Shown piece by piece: positions 7,533 to 15,750 of a stretch of DNA of 15,815 nucleotides. Every line of letters begins with the position of its first letter. Positions within the stretch are counted from its first letter, which is position 1. The translations under genes were made by a program, and so were the position numbers. This DNA is from Stenotrophomonas sp. UBA7346 (GTDB lineage Bacteria > Pseudomonadota > Gammaproteobacteria > Xanthomonadales > Xanthomonadaceae), in assembly GCA_002471015.1 (NCBI GenBank), contig DKPB01000084.1:1-15815 (forward strand), read 5' to 3'. The notes beneath the pieces are model-generated. The model made no database searches. It was given only the letters and a program-made list of their open reading frames with translations, and was not told where the DNA came from.

Positions 7533-8243
7533 TCACGTCCCACCAAACCGCAAACCAACCCCCGGCTCGGTGAACAGATAACGCGACTCCAGCGCCGAAT
7601 CGCCCAGCTTGTGCCGCAGCCGGCCCACCAGGATGCGCAGGTAATGGGTGTCATGCCGATGCGTCGGCCCCCAGATTTCCTGCAGGATCTGCGGCTGCGT
7701 CATCACCCGCCCGGCATTGCGCAGCAGCAGCGCCAGCAGCGCGTATTCCTTGCGGGTCAGCGCAATCGCCTCGCCGTCCACGCGCACGTCGCGGCGGGCC
7801 AGGTCGATATGCAGGTGACCATCGTCGAACACCGGTACCTGGCCTTCGCTGTCGGTGCTGCGGCTGCGCAGCAGCGCCCGCACCCGCGCCATCAGCTCCT
7901 GGGTGCCGAACGGCTTGGTCACGTAGTCGTTGGCGCCATTGTCCAGGGCGCGTACTTTCTCCGCCTCGCCGGCACGCACGCTGAGCATGATCACCGGCAC
8001 CTGGCTCCATTGCCGCAGCTCGGCCAGCACGTCATGGCCTTCCATGTCCGGCAGGCCGATATCCAGCACCACCAGGTCGGCACCGTCCTCGGCCAGCCGT
8101 TGCAGGCCTTCGGCGCCGTTGGCGGCCTGGCTCACCGCATAGCCCTGCGCGCGCAGCGAGATATCCAGAAAGCGCCGGATCTGTACTTCGTCATCCACTA
8201 CCAGCACGCGCGGCGGCGGAATGGCGGGCGCTTCAGCCATCAT
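7533..8243 (-). CDS. kdpE: KdpE response regulator of the K+-responsive two-component system
   Basis: This OmpR/PhoB-family transcription factor is phosphorylated by KdpD and activates kdpFABC when K+ is limiting or osmotic stress is high. The 236-residue protein has a receiver domain (about 11-125) with the acidic pair Asp17-Asp18, phospho-acceptor Asp61 in LVVLDIGLPDMEG, and Lys110 in YVTKPF. The C-terminal winged-helix DNA-binding domain (about 137-234) contains LTRKEYALLALLLRNAGRV and HYLRILVGRLRHKL. The start is ATG at 8243, which overlaps the kdpD end by 11 bp. The next codon is also ATG (8240), so the start is uncertain by one residue. The overlap implies co-translation with its kinase. 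Confidence 0.96.
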   Translation of the reverse strand: MMAEAPAIPPPRVLVVDDEVQIRRFLDISLRAQGYAVSQAANGAEGLQRLAEDGADLVVLDIGLPDMEGHDVLAELRQWSQVPVIMLSVRAGEAEKVRALDNGANDYVTKPFGTQELMARVRALLRSRSTDSEGQVPVFDDGHLHIDLARRDVRVDGEAIALTRKEYALLALLLRNAGRVMTQPQILQEIWGPTHRHDTHYLRILVGRLRHKLGDSALESRYLFTEPGVGLRFGGT

Positions 8244-10893
8244 CGCGCGGGCTCTCGGGGTGCGGCTGGAGCATGGGCAGGCTCATGCGTATCAGGGTAC
8301 CGCGTCCGTCGTGGCCCGGCAGCGCCTCGACGCGGCCGCCATGGGCTCCAATCATGCCCTGGCAGATGGTCAGGCCCAGGCCGGTGCCCTGGCGGCCACG
8401 GTCGCCGCGCTCCACGCTGTAGAACATGTCGAAGATGCGCGCGCGCTGGTTATCGGGGATGCCGGGGCCGGCGTCGATCACGTCGATAACCAGTTCGCCA
8501 TCGTGCTGGCGCGCACGCACTTCGATCGGTACCTCGGCGGGCGAGAATTTGGCTGCGTTCTCCATCACATTGAACACCGCCTGTTCGACCAGCGCCGGGT
8601 GCACCCAGATCGGTGCCAGCGTTGCCGGGATATCCAGTTGCAGCCGCACCTCCGGTTGGTAGCGCTGCAGCCGTCGCGCGGCCGAGCCGATCAGCTCGTC
8701 CACGCCAATCCAGTCGCGGTTGAGCTTGAGCCCGTCATGGCCGAGCCGGGTCATGTCCAGCAGGTTCTGGATATAGCGGTCCAGCCGCTCGCCCTCGACC
8801 ACGATGGTGTCGAGCAGGGCGCGACGGTCGCTGGCATCCATCGCATCGGCGTAGTTGGACAGGCTGTCGGCCGAGCCGATCATGGCGGCCAGCGGCGAGC
8901 GCAGATCGTGTGATACCGAGGACAGTAGTGCAGAGCGCAGGCGCTCGGTTTCGTTGTGCAGATGCGCGGTTTCCAGATCGGCCACCAGCCGCGTGCGTAG
9001 CGCAGCCTGGGCAATGTCGTCGGCCATGGCCTCCACCAGCTGGCGCTGTTCCGGTGCCAGACGCGGATGCTGGTGGTCGAAGCGCAGCCCGGCCACGCCT
9101 ATCGCGTGTGCTTCGCCGTCCAGCAGGGGCAGGAACCACCAACCGGCACCGGCCAGTGTGTCGGTGAAGCGGCCGGCGGGCTGGCCATGGCGCAGGGCCC
9201 AATCGGCCGCAGCCAGATCGGTGTCGCCGGGGGCAGCGCTGCCGCTGGTACTGGTATCGGCACCCAGCCGCACCCATGCAGGTGCATCCAGCGCCTGTTC
9301 CAAGGCTACCCGCCCGGCATGGGCAACCTGGGCATTGTCGGTGGCGCCCACCAGTTGCCGCCCCAGCGTCTGCCGCACATTGGCGTGGCGGTTGGCGGCG
9401 CGCAGCGCCACCACCTGCATGCGCAGGCGCGAGGCCAGGCGGCCGGCGACCAGTGCGGCGGCGAGGAACAGGAAGACGGTTATCACACCCTGGCGCGCGC
9501 TGATCGCGAAGGTGAAGCGCGGTGCGATGAAGAAGAAGTTGTAGGCAAGGAAGCACAGCGTCGCTGCCAGTACCGCGGCACTCATGCGGGTGCGTGCAGC
9601 CACCAGTACCACCGCCACGATGAACACCATCGCCAGGTCGCTGAGGCCTATCCAGTGCTCACCCAGCCATGCGGCCAGGCAGGCGCCGACGGTGGCCAAT
9701 ACCGCCGTCATCGCATCCTTGCCCCAGCTGTCCGGGGCCAGCGACAGGCCAAAGCGACGCGCGTTGGCGCGGGCCTGCGGCGTGCTGATGATGGTGATCT
9801 CGTAGTGGGCGCCGCGTTGGATCAACTGCTGGGTCAGGGTCTGGTTGAACAGGCGCGCCAGTGGTCGTTCGCGGGTACGGCCCAGCACCAGCGACGACAC
9901 CGCGTTATGGGCGGCGTAGTCGAGCAGCGCATCGGCGATGCCTGGCCCGTGCAGCAGTTCGGCGTCGCCGCCCAACCGCCGCGCCAGTGCGAACGCATCG
10001 TCGATTTCGCGACGGGTTGCCTCGTCGTGACGCCGATGTTGCACGGTCACCACCGTCCACGGTGCATCGCGGCGCTCGGCGATGCGTCGCGCCACCCGCA
10101 CCAGATACTCGCTCTGGCCACCGCCATCAATGGCGACCACAACCCGCCGCCGCAGCGGCAGATTGCCTTCGCCGCGTGCGGCGCGGGTCTCGCGCAGGCT
10201 GCTGTCGACGCGGTCGGCGGCTTCCTGCATGGCCAGCTCTCGCAGGGCGGTGAGGTTGGCCGGTGAGAAGAACGCCTGCAGCGCCTGCGCGGCCTGTTCC
10301 GGTACGTAGACCTTGCCCTGCTGCAGGCGCTCGATCAGCTCGCGCGGTGGCAGATCGACCAGCACGATGTCATGCAGACGGTCGAATACCACGTCGGGCA
10401 CGGTCTCGCTGACGCGCACGCCGGTGATGCGCATCACCACATCGTTGAGGCTTTCCAGATGCTGGATGTTGATCGTCGTCCACACGTCGATACCGGCGTC
10501 GAGCAGCTCCATCACATCCTGCCAGCGCCGCTCATGGCGGCTGCCGGGGGCATTGCGATGGGCCAGTTCATCGACCAGCACCAGTGCCGGCCTGCGCGCC
10601 AGCACCGCATCCAGATCCATCTCCTGCAGCTGGTGACCGTGGTACTCCACCGCGCACATGGCAATGCGCGGCAGGCCGTCGAGCAGGGCGGCGGTATCGC
10701 TGCGGCCATGGGTTTCCACAACGGCCGCCATCACGTCCACGCCGCGCCGCAGCTGTTCCTGGGCGCGGGTAAGCATGCTGAAAGTCTTGCCCACGCCCGG
10801 TGCGGCGCCGAGGAAGACGGTGAGCTTGCCGTCGGCGTCGCGTTGCAGGGCCTCGGCCAAGGCATCGGCCTGGCGGCTACGGGAGTCGTTCAT
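8233..10893 (-). CDS. kdpD: KdpD sensor histidine kinase
   Basis: This inner-membrane kinase senses K+ status and turgor and phosphorylates KdpE. In the 886-residue form, the N-terminal KdpD domain carries Walker A GAAPGVGKT (29-37) and Walker B LVLVDELAH (104-112). A universal-stress-like domain follows (about 250-372). Four close-packed membrane helices span about 393-492 (DUF4118 type), then a GAF-like region (about 510-630). The kinase core has phospho-acceptor His662 in SVSHDLRSP, the N box NVMENAAKFSP (about 775-785), DAGPGIP (807-813) and GTGLGLTIC (836-844). The ATG at 10893 is chosen. A GTG two codons upstream (10899) is equally in frame, and neither has a clear ribosome-binding site. 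The gene lies 36 bp after kdpC and overlaps kdpE by 11 bp. Confidence 0.96.
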   Translation of the reverse strand: MNDSRSRQADALAEALQRDADGKLTVFLGAAPGVGKTFSMLTRAQEQLRRGVDVMAAVVETHGRSDTAALLDGLPRIAMCAVEYHGHQLQEMDLDAVLARRPALVLVDELAHRNAPGSRHERRWQDVMELLDAGIDVWTTINIQHLESLNDVVMRITGVRVSETVPDVVFDRLHDIVLVDLPPRELIERLQQGKVYVPEQAAQALQAFFSPANLTALRELAMQEAADRVDSSLRETRAARGEGNLPLRRRVVVAIDGGGQSEYLVRVARRIAERRDAPWTVVTVQHRRHDEATRREIDDAFALARRLGGDAELLHGPGIADALLDYAAHNAVSSLVLGRTRERPLARLFNQTLTQQLIQRGAHYEITIISTPQARANARRFGLSLAPDSWGKDAMTAVLATVGACLAAWLGEHWIGLSDLAMVFIVAVVLVAARTRMSAAVLAATLCFLAYNFFFIAPRFTFAISARQGVITVFLFLAAALVAGRLASRLRMQVVALRAANRHANVRQTLGRQLVGATDNAQVAHAGRVALEQALDAPAWVRLGADTSTSGSAAPGDTDLAAADWALRHGQPAGRFTDTLAGAGWWFLPLLDGEAHAIGVAGLRFDHQHPRLAPEQRQLVEAMADDIAQAALRTRLVADLETAHLHNETERLRSALLSSVSHDLRSPLAAMIGSADSLSNYADAMDASDRRALLDTIVVEGERLDRYIQNLLDMTRLGHDGLKLNRDWIGVDELIGSAARRLQRYQPEVRLQLDIPATLAPIWVHPALVEQAVFNVMENAAKFSPAEVPIEVRARQHDGELVIDVIDAGPGIPDNQRARIFDMFYSVERGDRGRQGTGLGLTICQGMIGAHGGRVEALPGHDGRGTLIRMSLPMLQPHPESPRDDG

Positions 10894-10919
10894 GGCCACG
10901 ATTGTGCGCTGTTGCAGGC

Positions 10920-10938
10920 GCGCCCCGCATCAGGGCGC
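10920..10938 (-). other. hairpin at the kdpC stop, before kdpD
   Basis: On the minus strand, GCGCCC (10938-10933) and GGGCGC (10925-10920) can pair around a 7-nt loop that includes the kdpC stop codon. No U-tract follows, so it is not a standard terminator. It could stabilise the kdpFABC end of the message or lower read-through into kdpD. It is short and could be chance in GC-rich DNA. Confidence 0.35.
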
Positions 10939-11538
10939 ATGCGCGGCCTGGTCCAAGGCCCGGTTGAGGGCAATCACGTTGATGCGCGGCTGTCCGAATA
11001 CGCCCCATTGGCGGTCCTGCAGTTGAGCATCAACCAGCGCTTGCACTTCTGCCTGCGACCAGCCGCGTGCCGCGGCCACGCGCGCCACCTGTACCTGCAC
11101 CGCAGCCGGCGACAGCTCCGGGTCCAACCCGCTGGCCGACTGCGTGACCAGGTCGGCTGGCACCGTGGCTGGATCGATTTTCTCGCGCGCTGCGACGGCA
11201 GCGGTGGCCTCGCTGACGCGCTTGACCAGGTCCGGATTGCTGCGCGCCATATTGCTGCCGGCGGCGGCCATCGGGTCGTAGTTGGCCGCCGAAGGACGCG
11301 TCTGGAAATAGCCGTCGCCAGTGAATGGCTGCGCCAGATACAGCGAGCCACGCACCTGGCCGTCGGCATCGCGGATCAGGCTGCCATCGGTCTGCGCCGG
11401 GAACAGCGCGCCGGAGATGCCGGTCGCCAGCACTGCATAGACCAGGCCGGTGCCGAACAGGCCGAACAGGGACAGGCCAATGGCCGGCCGCCACAGCGGG
11501 GTGCCGGAACGACGAGAGGATTTCATTGAGATGTTCAT
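10930..11538 (-). CDS. kdpC: KdpC subunit of the K+-transporting ATPase
   Basis: KdpC is the single-span accessory subunit of the KdpFABC complex. It is needed for assembly, and increased ATP affinity of KdpB has been proposed for it. The 202-residue protein has a short basic cytoplasmic start, one membrane helix at about residues 18-46, and a periplasmic domain. That domain carries the family segments FQTRPSAANYDPMAA (about 78-92) and SGLDPELSPAAVQVQVARV (about 135-153). The length is normal. The ATG at 11538 overlaps the kdpB TGA as ATGA, which favours this start over the in-frame ATG at 11526. Confidence 0.96.
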   Translation of the reverse strand: MNISMKSSRRSGTPLWRPAIGLSLFGLFGTGLVYAVLATGISGALFPAQTDGSLIRDADGQVRGSLYLAQPFTGDGYFQTRPSAANYDPMAAAGSNMARSNPDLVKRVSEATAAVAAREKIDPATVPADLVTQSASGLDPELSPAAVQVQVARVAAARGWSQAEVQALVDAQLQDRQWGVFGQPRINVIALNRALDQAAHAP

Positions 11539-13592
11539 GCGCCAAATACCAGAGCAAGAAGGAGGTCGATGGCCTTGATGGCCGCAAACGGCAGCAGCAC
11601 GCCGCCGAGGCCGTACACCAGCATGTTCCGCCGCAGCAGCGTGGTGGCGGTGGCCGGCCGGAAGCGCACGCCGCGCAGGGCCAGCGGAATCAGGGCCGGA
11701 ATCACCAAGGCATTGAAGATCAGCGCCGCCAGCACCGCATTGCGCGGGCTCGACAGCTGCATCACGTTCAAGGCCGCCATCGATGGGATGCTGGCGGCGA
11801 ACAACGCCGGCAGGATGGCGAAGTACTTGGACACGTCGTTGGCCAGCGAGAAGGTGGTCAGCGCGCCGCGGGTGATCAGCTGCTGCTTGCCCACTTCCAC
11901 CACGGACAGCAGCTTGGCCGGGTCCGAATCCAGGTCGACCATGTTGCCGGCCTCCTTGGCCGCCTGCGTGCCGGAGTTCATCGCCAGGCCGATGTCGGCC
12001 TGGGCCAGCGCCGGCGCATCGTTGGTGCCGTCGCCGACCATCGCCACCAGCCGGCCACCGGCCTGCTCGGCACGGATGCGCGCCAGTTTGTCTTCCGGCC
12101 GGGCCTGGGCGATGTAGTCGTCCACGCCGGCCTCGGCGGCAATGGCGGCGGCGGTAAGCGGGTTGTCGCCGGTGATCATCACCGTGCGGATGCCCATCGC
12201 CCGCAGCTGCGCGAACTTCTCACGCATGCCGTGCTTGACCACGTCGGCCAGCTCCACCACGCCGAGTACGTGCTTTCCTTCGCTGACCACCAGCGGCGTG
12301 GCGCCGCCACGGGCAACCTGGTCCACCCGTGCCTGCAGCTCGTTCGGCACCGTGCCGCCCAGCGCCAGCACGTGCGCGCTGATGGCATCGGCGGCACCCT
12401 TGCGGATACTGCGGCCGTTGTCCAGGTCAACGCCAGACATGCGGGTTTGTGCGGTAAAGGACAGGTACTCCGCTTTTTCAGGTTCTGCGGTGGTGCAGGC
12501 CTGCTGGCGGGCCAGACGCACGATGGATTTGCCTTCCGGGGTCGGGTCGGCCAGCGACGACAGCAGCGATGCTTCACGCAGTTGTGGAGCGTCGATACCG
12601 GCCAGCGGATGGAAGTGCGTGGCCTGGCGGTCGCCATGGGTGATGGTGCCGGTCTTGTCCAACAGCAGCACGTCGACGTCGCCAGCCACTTCCACCGCCT
12701 TGCCCGATTTGGCCAGCACATTGGCCTGCAGCGCACGGTTCATGCCGGCGATGCCGATGGCCGGCAGCAGGCCGCCGATGGTGGTCGGGATCAGGCACAC
12801 CAGCAGGGCGATCAGCAGCAGCGGATCGACGCTCACGCCAACAAAGCCTGCAATCGCCGGCAGCGTGGCCACCACCACCAGGAAGGTCAGCGACATGGCC
12901 GCCAGCAACAAGGTCAAGGCGATTTCGTTCGGCGTCTTCTGCCGGTTGGCCCCTTCCACCAGCGCGATCATGCGGTCGAGGAAGCTGTGGCCCGGCTCGG
13001 CACTGACCCGCACCACAATCTCGTCGGACAGCACCTTGGTGCCGCCGATCACGCCGGAGCGGTCGGTGTCGGCCTCGCGCAGCACCGGTGCCGATTCGCC
13101 GGTGACAGCAGCCTCGTTGATGGTGGCCAGGCCGCGCACGATCTCGCCGTCGGCCGGCACGAACTCGCCGGCACTGACGATCACATACTCACCGGGGCGC
13201 AGTTCGGCAGCGGGGACGCGGCTTTCGGCAGCACCCTGCAACGGCGTGGAAACACGCCGTGCGACCAGGTCCTGGCGTGCGCGCCGCAGCGAGGCGGCCT
13301 GGCCGCGGCCACGTGCCTCGGCTACCGCTTCGGCGAAGTTGCCGAACAACACGGTCACCAACAGGATCGCGGTGACCGCCAGGCCGAAGCCCATCGGCGC
13401 CGTGCCACTGAGGGTGACAAGCAGCGCCAGCACGGTGCCGGCCATCACCACCGCCATCACCGGGTTGTGCAGCAGGTGCAGCGGCGACAGCTTGCGCAGC
13501 GAGTCCAGCAGCGCACGGCGCAGGCCGGCGCCATCAAGCAGGGCCGGGCGCGGCGTTGTGTGGGAAACAGGGCGGTTCATGGGGGCGTTCAC
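11535..13592 (-). CDS. kdpB: KdpB catalytic P-type ATPase subunit
   Basis: KdpB is the ATP-hydrolysing subunit of the KdpFABC potassium pump in the inner membrane. Numbered from the GTG start, the 685-residue protein has membrane helices near 41-62 and 66-86, and the actuator loop TGES (164-167). Further helices near 225-268 include the PTTIGG segment. The phosphorylated Asp312 lies in DKTGTITHGD, and the hinge motif GDGTNDAPALA begins at 520. Three C-terminal helices lie between about 580 and 685. The GTG at 13592 overlaps the kdpA stop (GTGA) and has AGGGAG ten bases upstream. The alternative ATG at 13580 would remove four residues and has no ribosome-binding site nearby. All catalytic motifs are intact. 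The stop overlaps kdpC. Confidence 0.96.
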   Translation of the reverse strand: MNAPMNRPVSHTTPRPALLDGAGLRRALLDSLRKLSPLHLLHNPVMAVVMAGTVLALLVTLSGTAPMGFGLAVTAILLVTVLFGNFAEAVAEARGRGQAASLRRARQDLVARRVSTPLQGAAESRVPAAELRPGEYVIVSAGEFVPADGEIVRGLATINEAAVTGESAPVLREADTDRSGVIGGTKVLSDEIVVRVSAEPGHSFLDRMIALVEGANRQKTPNEIALTLLLAAMSLTFLVVVATLPAIAGFVGVSVDPLLLIALLVCLIPTTIGGLLPAIGIAGMNRALQANVLAKSGKAVEVAGDVDVLLLDKTGTITHGDRQATHFHPLAGIDAPQLREASLLSSLADPTPEGKSIVRLARQQACTTAEPEKAEYLSFTAQTRMSGVDLDNGRSIRKGAADAISAHVLALGGTVPNELQARVDQVARGGATPLVVSEGKHVLGVVELADVVKHGMREKFAQLRAMGIRTVMITGDNPLTAAAIAAEAGVDDYIAQARPEDKLARIRAEQAGGRLVAMVGDGTNDAPALAQADIGLAMNSGTQAAKEAGNMVDLDSDPAKLLSVVEVGKQQLITRGALTTFSLANDVSKYFAILPALFAASIPSMAALNVMQLSSPRNAVLAALIFNALVIPALIPLALRGVRFRPATATTLLRRNMLVYGLGGVLLPFAAIKAIDLLLALVFGA

Positions 13593-15307
13593 GGTGACGG
13601 TGCTCCCTGCAGGGCCAGCAGGCTCAGGTGTTCGGCCACCGGGCCAAGCACCAATGCCGGCAGGAACTGCAGCACGGTAAGGACGATGACCACGCAGACA
13701 AGCGTCAGAGCGAAGGTCGGGGTTTCGATCTGCAGGCTGCCGGCGCTTTGTGGCACCTGCCGTTTGGCCGCCAACTGGGTGGCAATGACCAGCGGGATGA
13801 TCAGGATCGGGAAGCGGCCCAAGGCCAACACCAGCGCACAGCTCAGGTTCCACCACACGCTGTTGTCGGCCAGCCCCTCAAAGCCGGAGCCGTTGTTGGC
13901 ATAGGCCGAGGTGAACTCGTAGAACACCTGGCTGATGCCATGGAAGCCGGGGTTGGAGGTGCCGGCCAGGCCGGGTACGGCCAACGTCAGTGCGGTCAGG
14001 CCGAGCAGGGTGATCGGTTGCAGCAGCACCAGCACCGCCAGCAGGCGCACCTGCGGCGTTTCCAGTTTGCGGCCGAGGAGTTCTGGCGTGCGTCCGGTCA
14101 TCAGGCCGGCCAGGAACACCGCCATCATCAGGTAGACCAGGAACTGCTGGATGCCGCAGCCAATGCCGCCCCAGATCGCGCTGACCAGCATGTTGACGAT
14201 GGGCATCATGCCGCCGAGCGGGCTCAACGAGTCATGCATGCCGTTGACCGAGCCGTTCTGCACCTGGGTGGTGATGGACGACCACAGCGCCGTGCCATCG
14301 GCGCCGAAGCGGGTTTCCTTGCCTTCCATCAGCAACGCGCTGGCGGCGCTGGCGCTGTGGCCTTCCAGCCACAGGCTGGCACTGGTGGACAACACCGACA
14401 TGGTCAGCATGCAGCCGAATACCAGCGCGCCAAAGCGCCGCCGTCCGGTGAAGCTGCCGAGCATGCAGATGATGGCCATCGGGATCAGCAGGATGCCGAT
14501 CAGTTCCAGCGCATTGGACAGCGGGGTCGGGTTTTCCAGCGGGAAGCTGCTGTTCGGGCCATACCAGCCACCGCCATTGGCGCCGAGCTGTTTGGCCGCA
14601 ACCATCGCCGCGACCGGGCCCAGCGGGATCTTCTGCGTTTCCATGCCGGCACCGGCATCGATCGGCGTGGCCTGCGGGCCAGCGGCCAGTGTGGAAGGCA
14701 CGCCCTGCCAGTTCAGCAACAGCGTCCACACCAGGCACAGCGGCAGCAGGAAGCGCAGGCACAGGCGCACCACGTCGGCGTAGTAGTTGCCGACGGTGAC
14801 GCGCGGTGCGGCATTGCCGCTGTCGTTGCTGGCCGGTTTCATGAACAGGGCGCGCAGCGTTGCCACTGCCAGTGCCAGCCCCATCATCGGGGTGATCACC
14901 TGCAGGCCGGTGATGCCGGTCATCTGTGAGAAGTAGGACAGCTGCGCCTGGCCGCTGTAGTGCTGCTGGTTGGTGTTGGTCAGGAACGACACCATGGTGT
15001 GCAGCGCGGTGTCCCAGCGCATGTTGGGAATGTTGTCGGGGTTCAACGGCAACCAGGCCTGGGTCATGAACACCGCCTGGGTCAGCACCGCCAGCACCAG
15101 GTTGCTGACCAGGAACGCAACCACATAGCCGCGCCAGGACATGGAATGGGCGGGATCGACGCCGAGCACGCGGTACAGCGGCTTTTCGATCCAGTGGAAG
15201 AGGACGTCGATACGCATCGGCGTACCGCGCATCAGCCGTGCCAGGTACAGGCCCAGCGGGCAGGCCAGCGCCAGGCTGGCCAGAAGAATGAGGGTGGCTT
15301 CAATCAC
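13589..15307 (-). CDS. kdpA: KdpA potassium-binding pore subunit
   Basis: KdpA is the K+-selective channel-like subunit of KdpFABC, related to the SKT family of K+ transporters. The 572-residue, strongly hydrophobic protein shows the four pore-loop regions: TNTNQQHYSG (110-119), NGGGWYGPNSS (244-254), NGMHDSLSPLGG (355-366) and ANNGSGFEG (470-478). About ten membrane helices surround them. The start is GTG at 15307 (MIEATLILLASL), the family's usual N-terminus, with GAGGAG eight bases upstream. The frame stays open further upstream to 15388, but that stretch overlaps kdpF and has no family resemblance. Its stop overlaps the kdpB GTG as GTGA. Confidence 0.97.
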   Translation of the reverse strand: MIEATLILLASLALACPLGLYLARLMRGTPMRIDVLFHWIEKPLYRVLGVDPAHSMSWRGYVVAFLVSNLVLAVLTQAVFMTQAWLPLNPDNIPNMRWDTALHTMVSFLTNTNQQHYSGQAQLSYFSQMTGITGLQVITPMMGLALAVATLRALFMKPASNDSGNAAPRVTVGNYYADVVRLCLRFLLPLCLVWTLLLNWQGVPSTLAAGPQATPIDAGAGMETQKIPLGPVAAMVAAKQLGANGGGWYGPNSSFPLENPTPLSNALELIGILLIPMAIICMLGSFTGRRRFGALVFGCMLTMSVLSTSASLWLEGHSASAASALLMEGKETRFGADGTALWSSITTQVQNGSVNGMHDSLSPLGGMMPIVNMLVSAIWGGIGCGIQQFLVYLMMAVFLAGLMTGRTPELLGRKLETPQVRLLAVLVLLQPITLLGLTALTLAVPGLAGTSNPGFHGISQVFYEFTSAYANNGSGFEGLADNSVWWNLSCALVLALGRFPILIIPLVIATQLAAKRQVPQSAGSLQIETPTFALTLVCVVIVLTVLQFLPALVLGPVAEHLSLLALQGAPSP

Positions 15308-15318
15308 GACGGCGCTCC

Positions 15319-15411
15319 TCAGAACGAATCGGGTCGAAGGACCGCGTACAACAGGTAGGCAGCGGCGATCAGCACCACTACGCCGCACAACAGAGCAAGC
15401 CAGCCGGGCAT
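15319..15411 (-). CDS. kdpF: KdpF small membrane subunit
   Basis: This 30-residue protein reads MPGWLALLCGVVVLIAAAYL followed by LYAVLRPDSF. It is one hydrophobic helix (about 4-25) with a short polar end, which is the KdpF pattern in length, hydrophobicity and position directly before kdpA. KdpF sits at the KdpA/KdpB interface and stabilises the complex. GAGG at 15418-15421 lies six bases before the ATG. The stop is 11 bp from the kdpA start, and its last codons overlap the kdpA ribosome-binding site. Its small size means automated gene calling often misses it. Confidence 0.92.
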   Translation of the reverse strand: MPGWLALLCGVVVLIAAAYLLYAVLRPDSF

Positions 15412-15505
15412 GGAAAACCTCGGAAACGAAAGCAGGACGCGGCCGGCTCAGCCGGAACCTGCGTCGGTGGACGGGCAGGGCGGCAGGCAGGCGCGGACGC
15501 CTGGG

Positions 15506-15522
15506 CTGATCACCCCGATCAG
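15506..15522. promoter_or_regulatory. dyad CTGATC-N5-GATCAG in the kdp leader
   Basis: CTGATC (15506-15511) and GATCAG (15517-15522) are perfect inverted copies around ACCCC. After one mismatch the symmetry continues with GG/CC. It lies about 95 bp before kdpF, just downstream of a possible -10 box (GATAAC, 15531-15526). It could be an operator for another regulator or a leader hairpin. Confidence 0.35.
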
Positions 15523-15544
15523 GCCGTTATCGTCTTCCTGCGGG

Positions 15545-15597
15545 GCGTAAACGATCGACGCTGCTTGGGCGGGGCTGGCGTAAAAGGCGCGTAAAAA
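15545..15597 (-). promoter_or_regulatory. putative KdpE operator: phased T-rich direct repeats
   Basis: On the minus strand, TTTACGC occurs at 15595-15589, 15584-15578 and 15551-15545, at 11-bp and 33-bp spacing. The first pair reads TTTTAC-GCGCC-TTTTAC, two hexamers with a 5-bp spacer. That is the tandem half-site layout of OmpR-family regulators, and it closely resembles the T-rich E. coli kdp operator as I recall it (TTTATA-N5-TTTACA, followed by a C-rich stretch). Here too a C-rich stretch follows (CAGCCCCGCCC). A weak -10 box, GATAAC (15531-15526), lies downstream with no good -35, as expected for an activated promoter. KdpE is encoded in the same locus. Confidence 0.6.
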
Positions 15598-15683
15598 GTG
15601 GGGCTGGTGCGCGATCTGGGCTGCGGTGGTGGCAGAAGCGGCTGAAGAAATCACCAGCCAAAACGCGAGCGTGAGCCGGAAGA

Positions 15684-15711
15684 AGAAGCCAGAGCCCAGA
15701 AGCCAGAGCCC
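15684..15711. repeat. 14-bp tandem duplication
   Basis: AGAAGCCAGAGCCC occurs twice in direct succession (15684-15697 and 15698-15711) with no mismatch. It abuts the left arm of the 19-bp palindrome. Its origin is unknown; slippage is the simplest explanation. Confidence 0.8.
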
Positions 15712-15750
15712 CTCATCCGCCCCCCGCGAAGGCGGGGGGCGGATGAGGGG
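15709..15750. repeat. perfect 19-bp palindrome with 4-nt loop
   Basis: Arm 15709-15727 (CCCCTCATCCGCCCCCCGC) and arm 15732-15750 are exact reverse complements around GAAG. Neither strand has a U-tract after the stem, so it is not a typical terminator. A GC-rich intergenic palindrome of this kind fits the REP-like repeats common in Xanthomonadaceae and pseudomonads. Confidence 0.8.

Noticed and set aside
7137..8489. A plus-strand frame starting after algC and reading through the repeats into kdpE/kdpD antisense
   Set aside because: It begins inside the terminator, crosses two palindromic repeats and is antisense to kdpE. No family similarity.
11325..13904. An 859-codon plus-strand open frame opposite kdpB and kdpC
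   Set aside because: It is antisense to genes with intact catalytic motifs. Its Gln/His/Arg/Gly-rich composition is the usual shadow of GC-rich codon use.
15709..15750. The 19-bp palindrome considered as an intrinsic terminator
   Set aside because: No T-tract follows the stem on either strand. A better terminator lies 14 bp away at 15764-15791.
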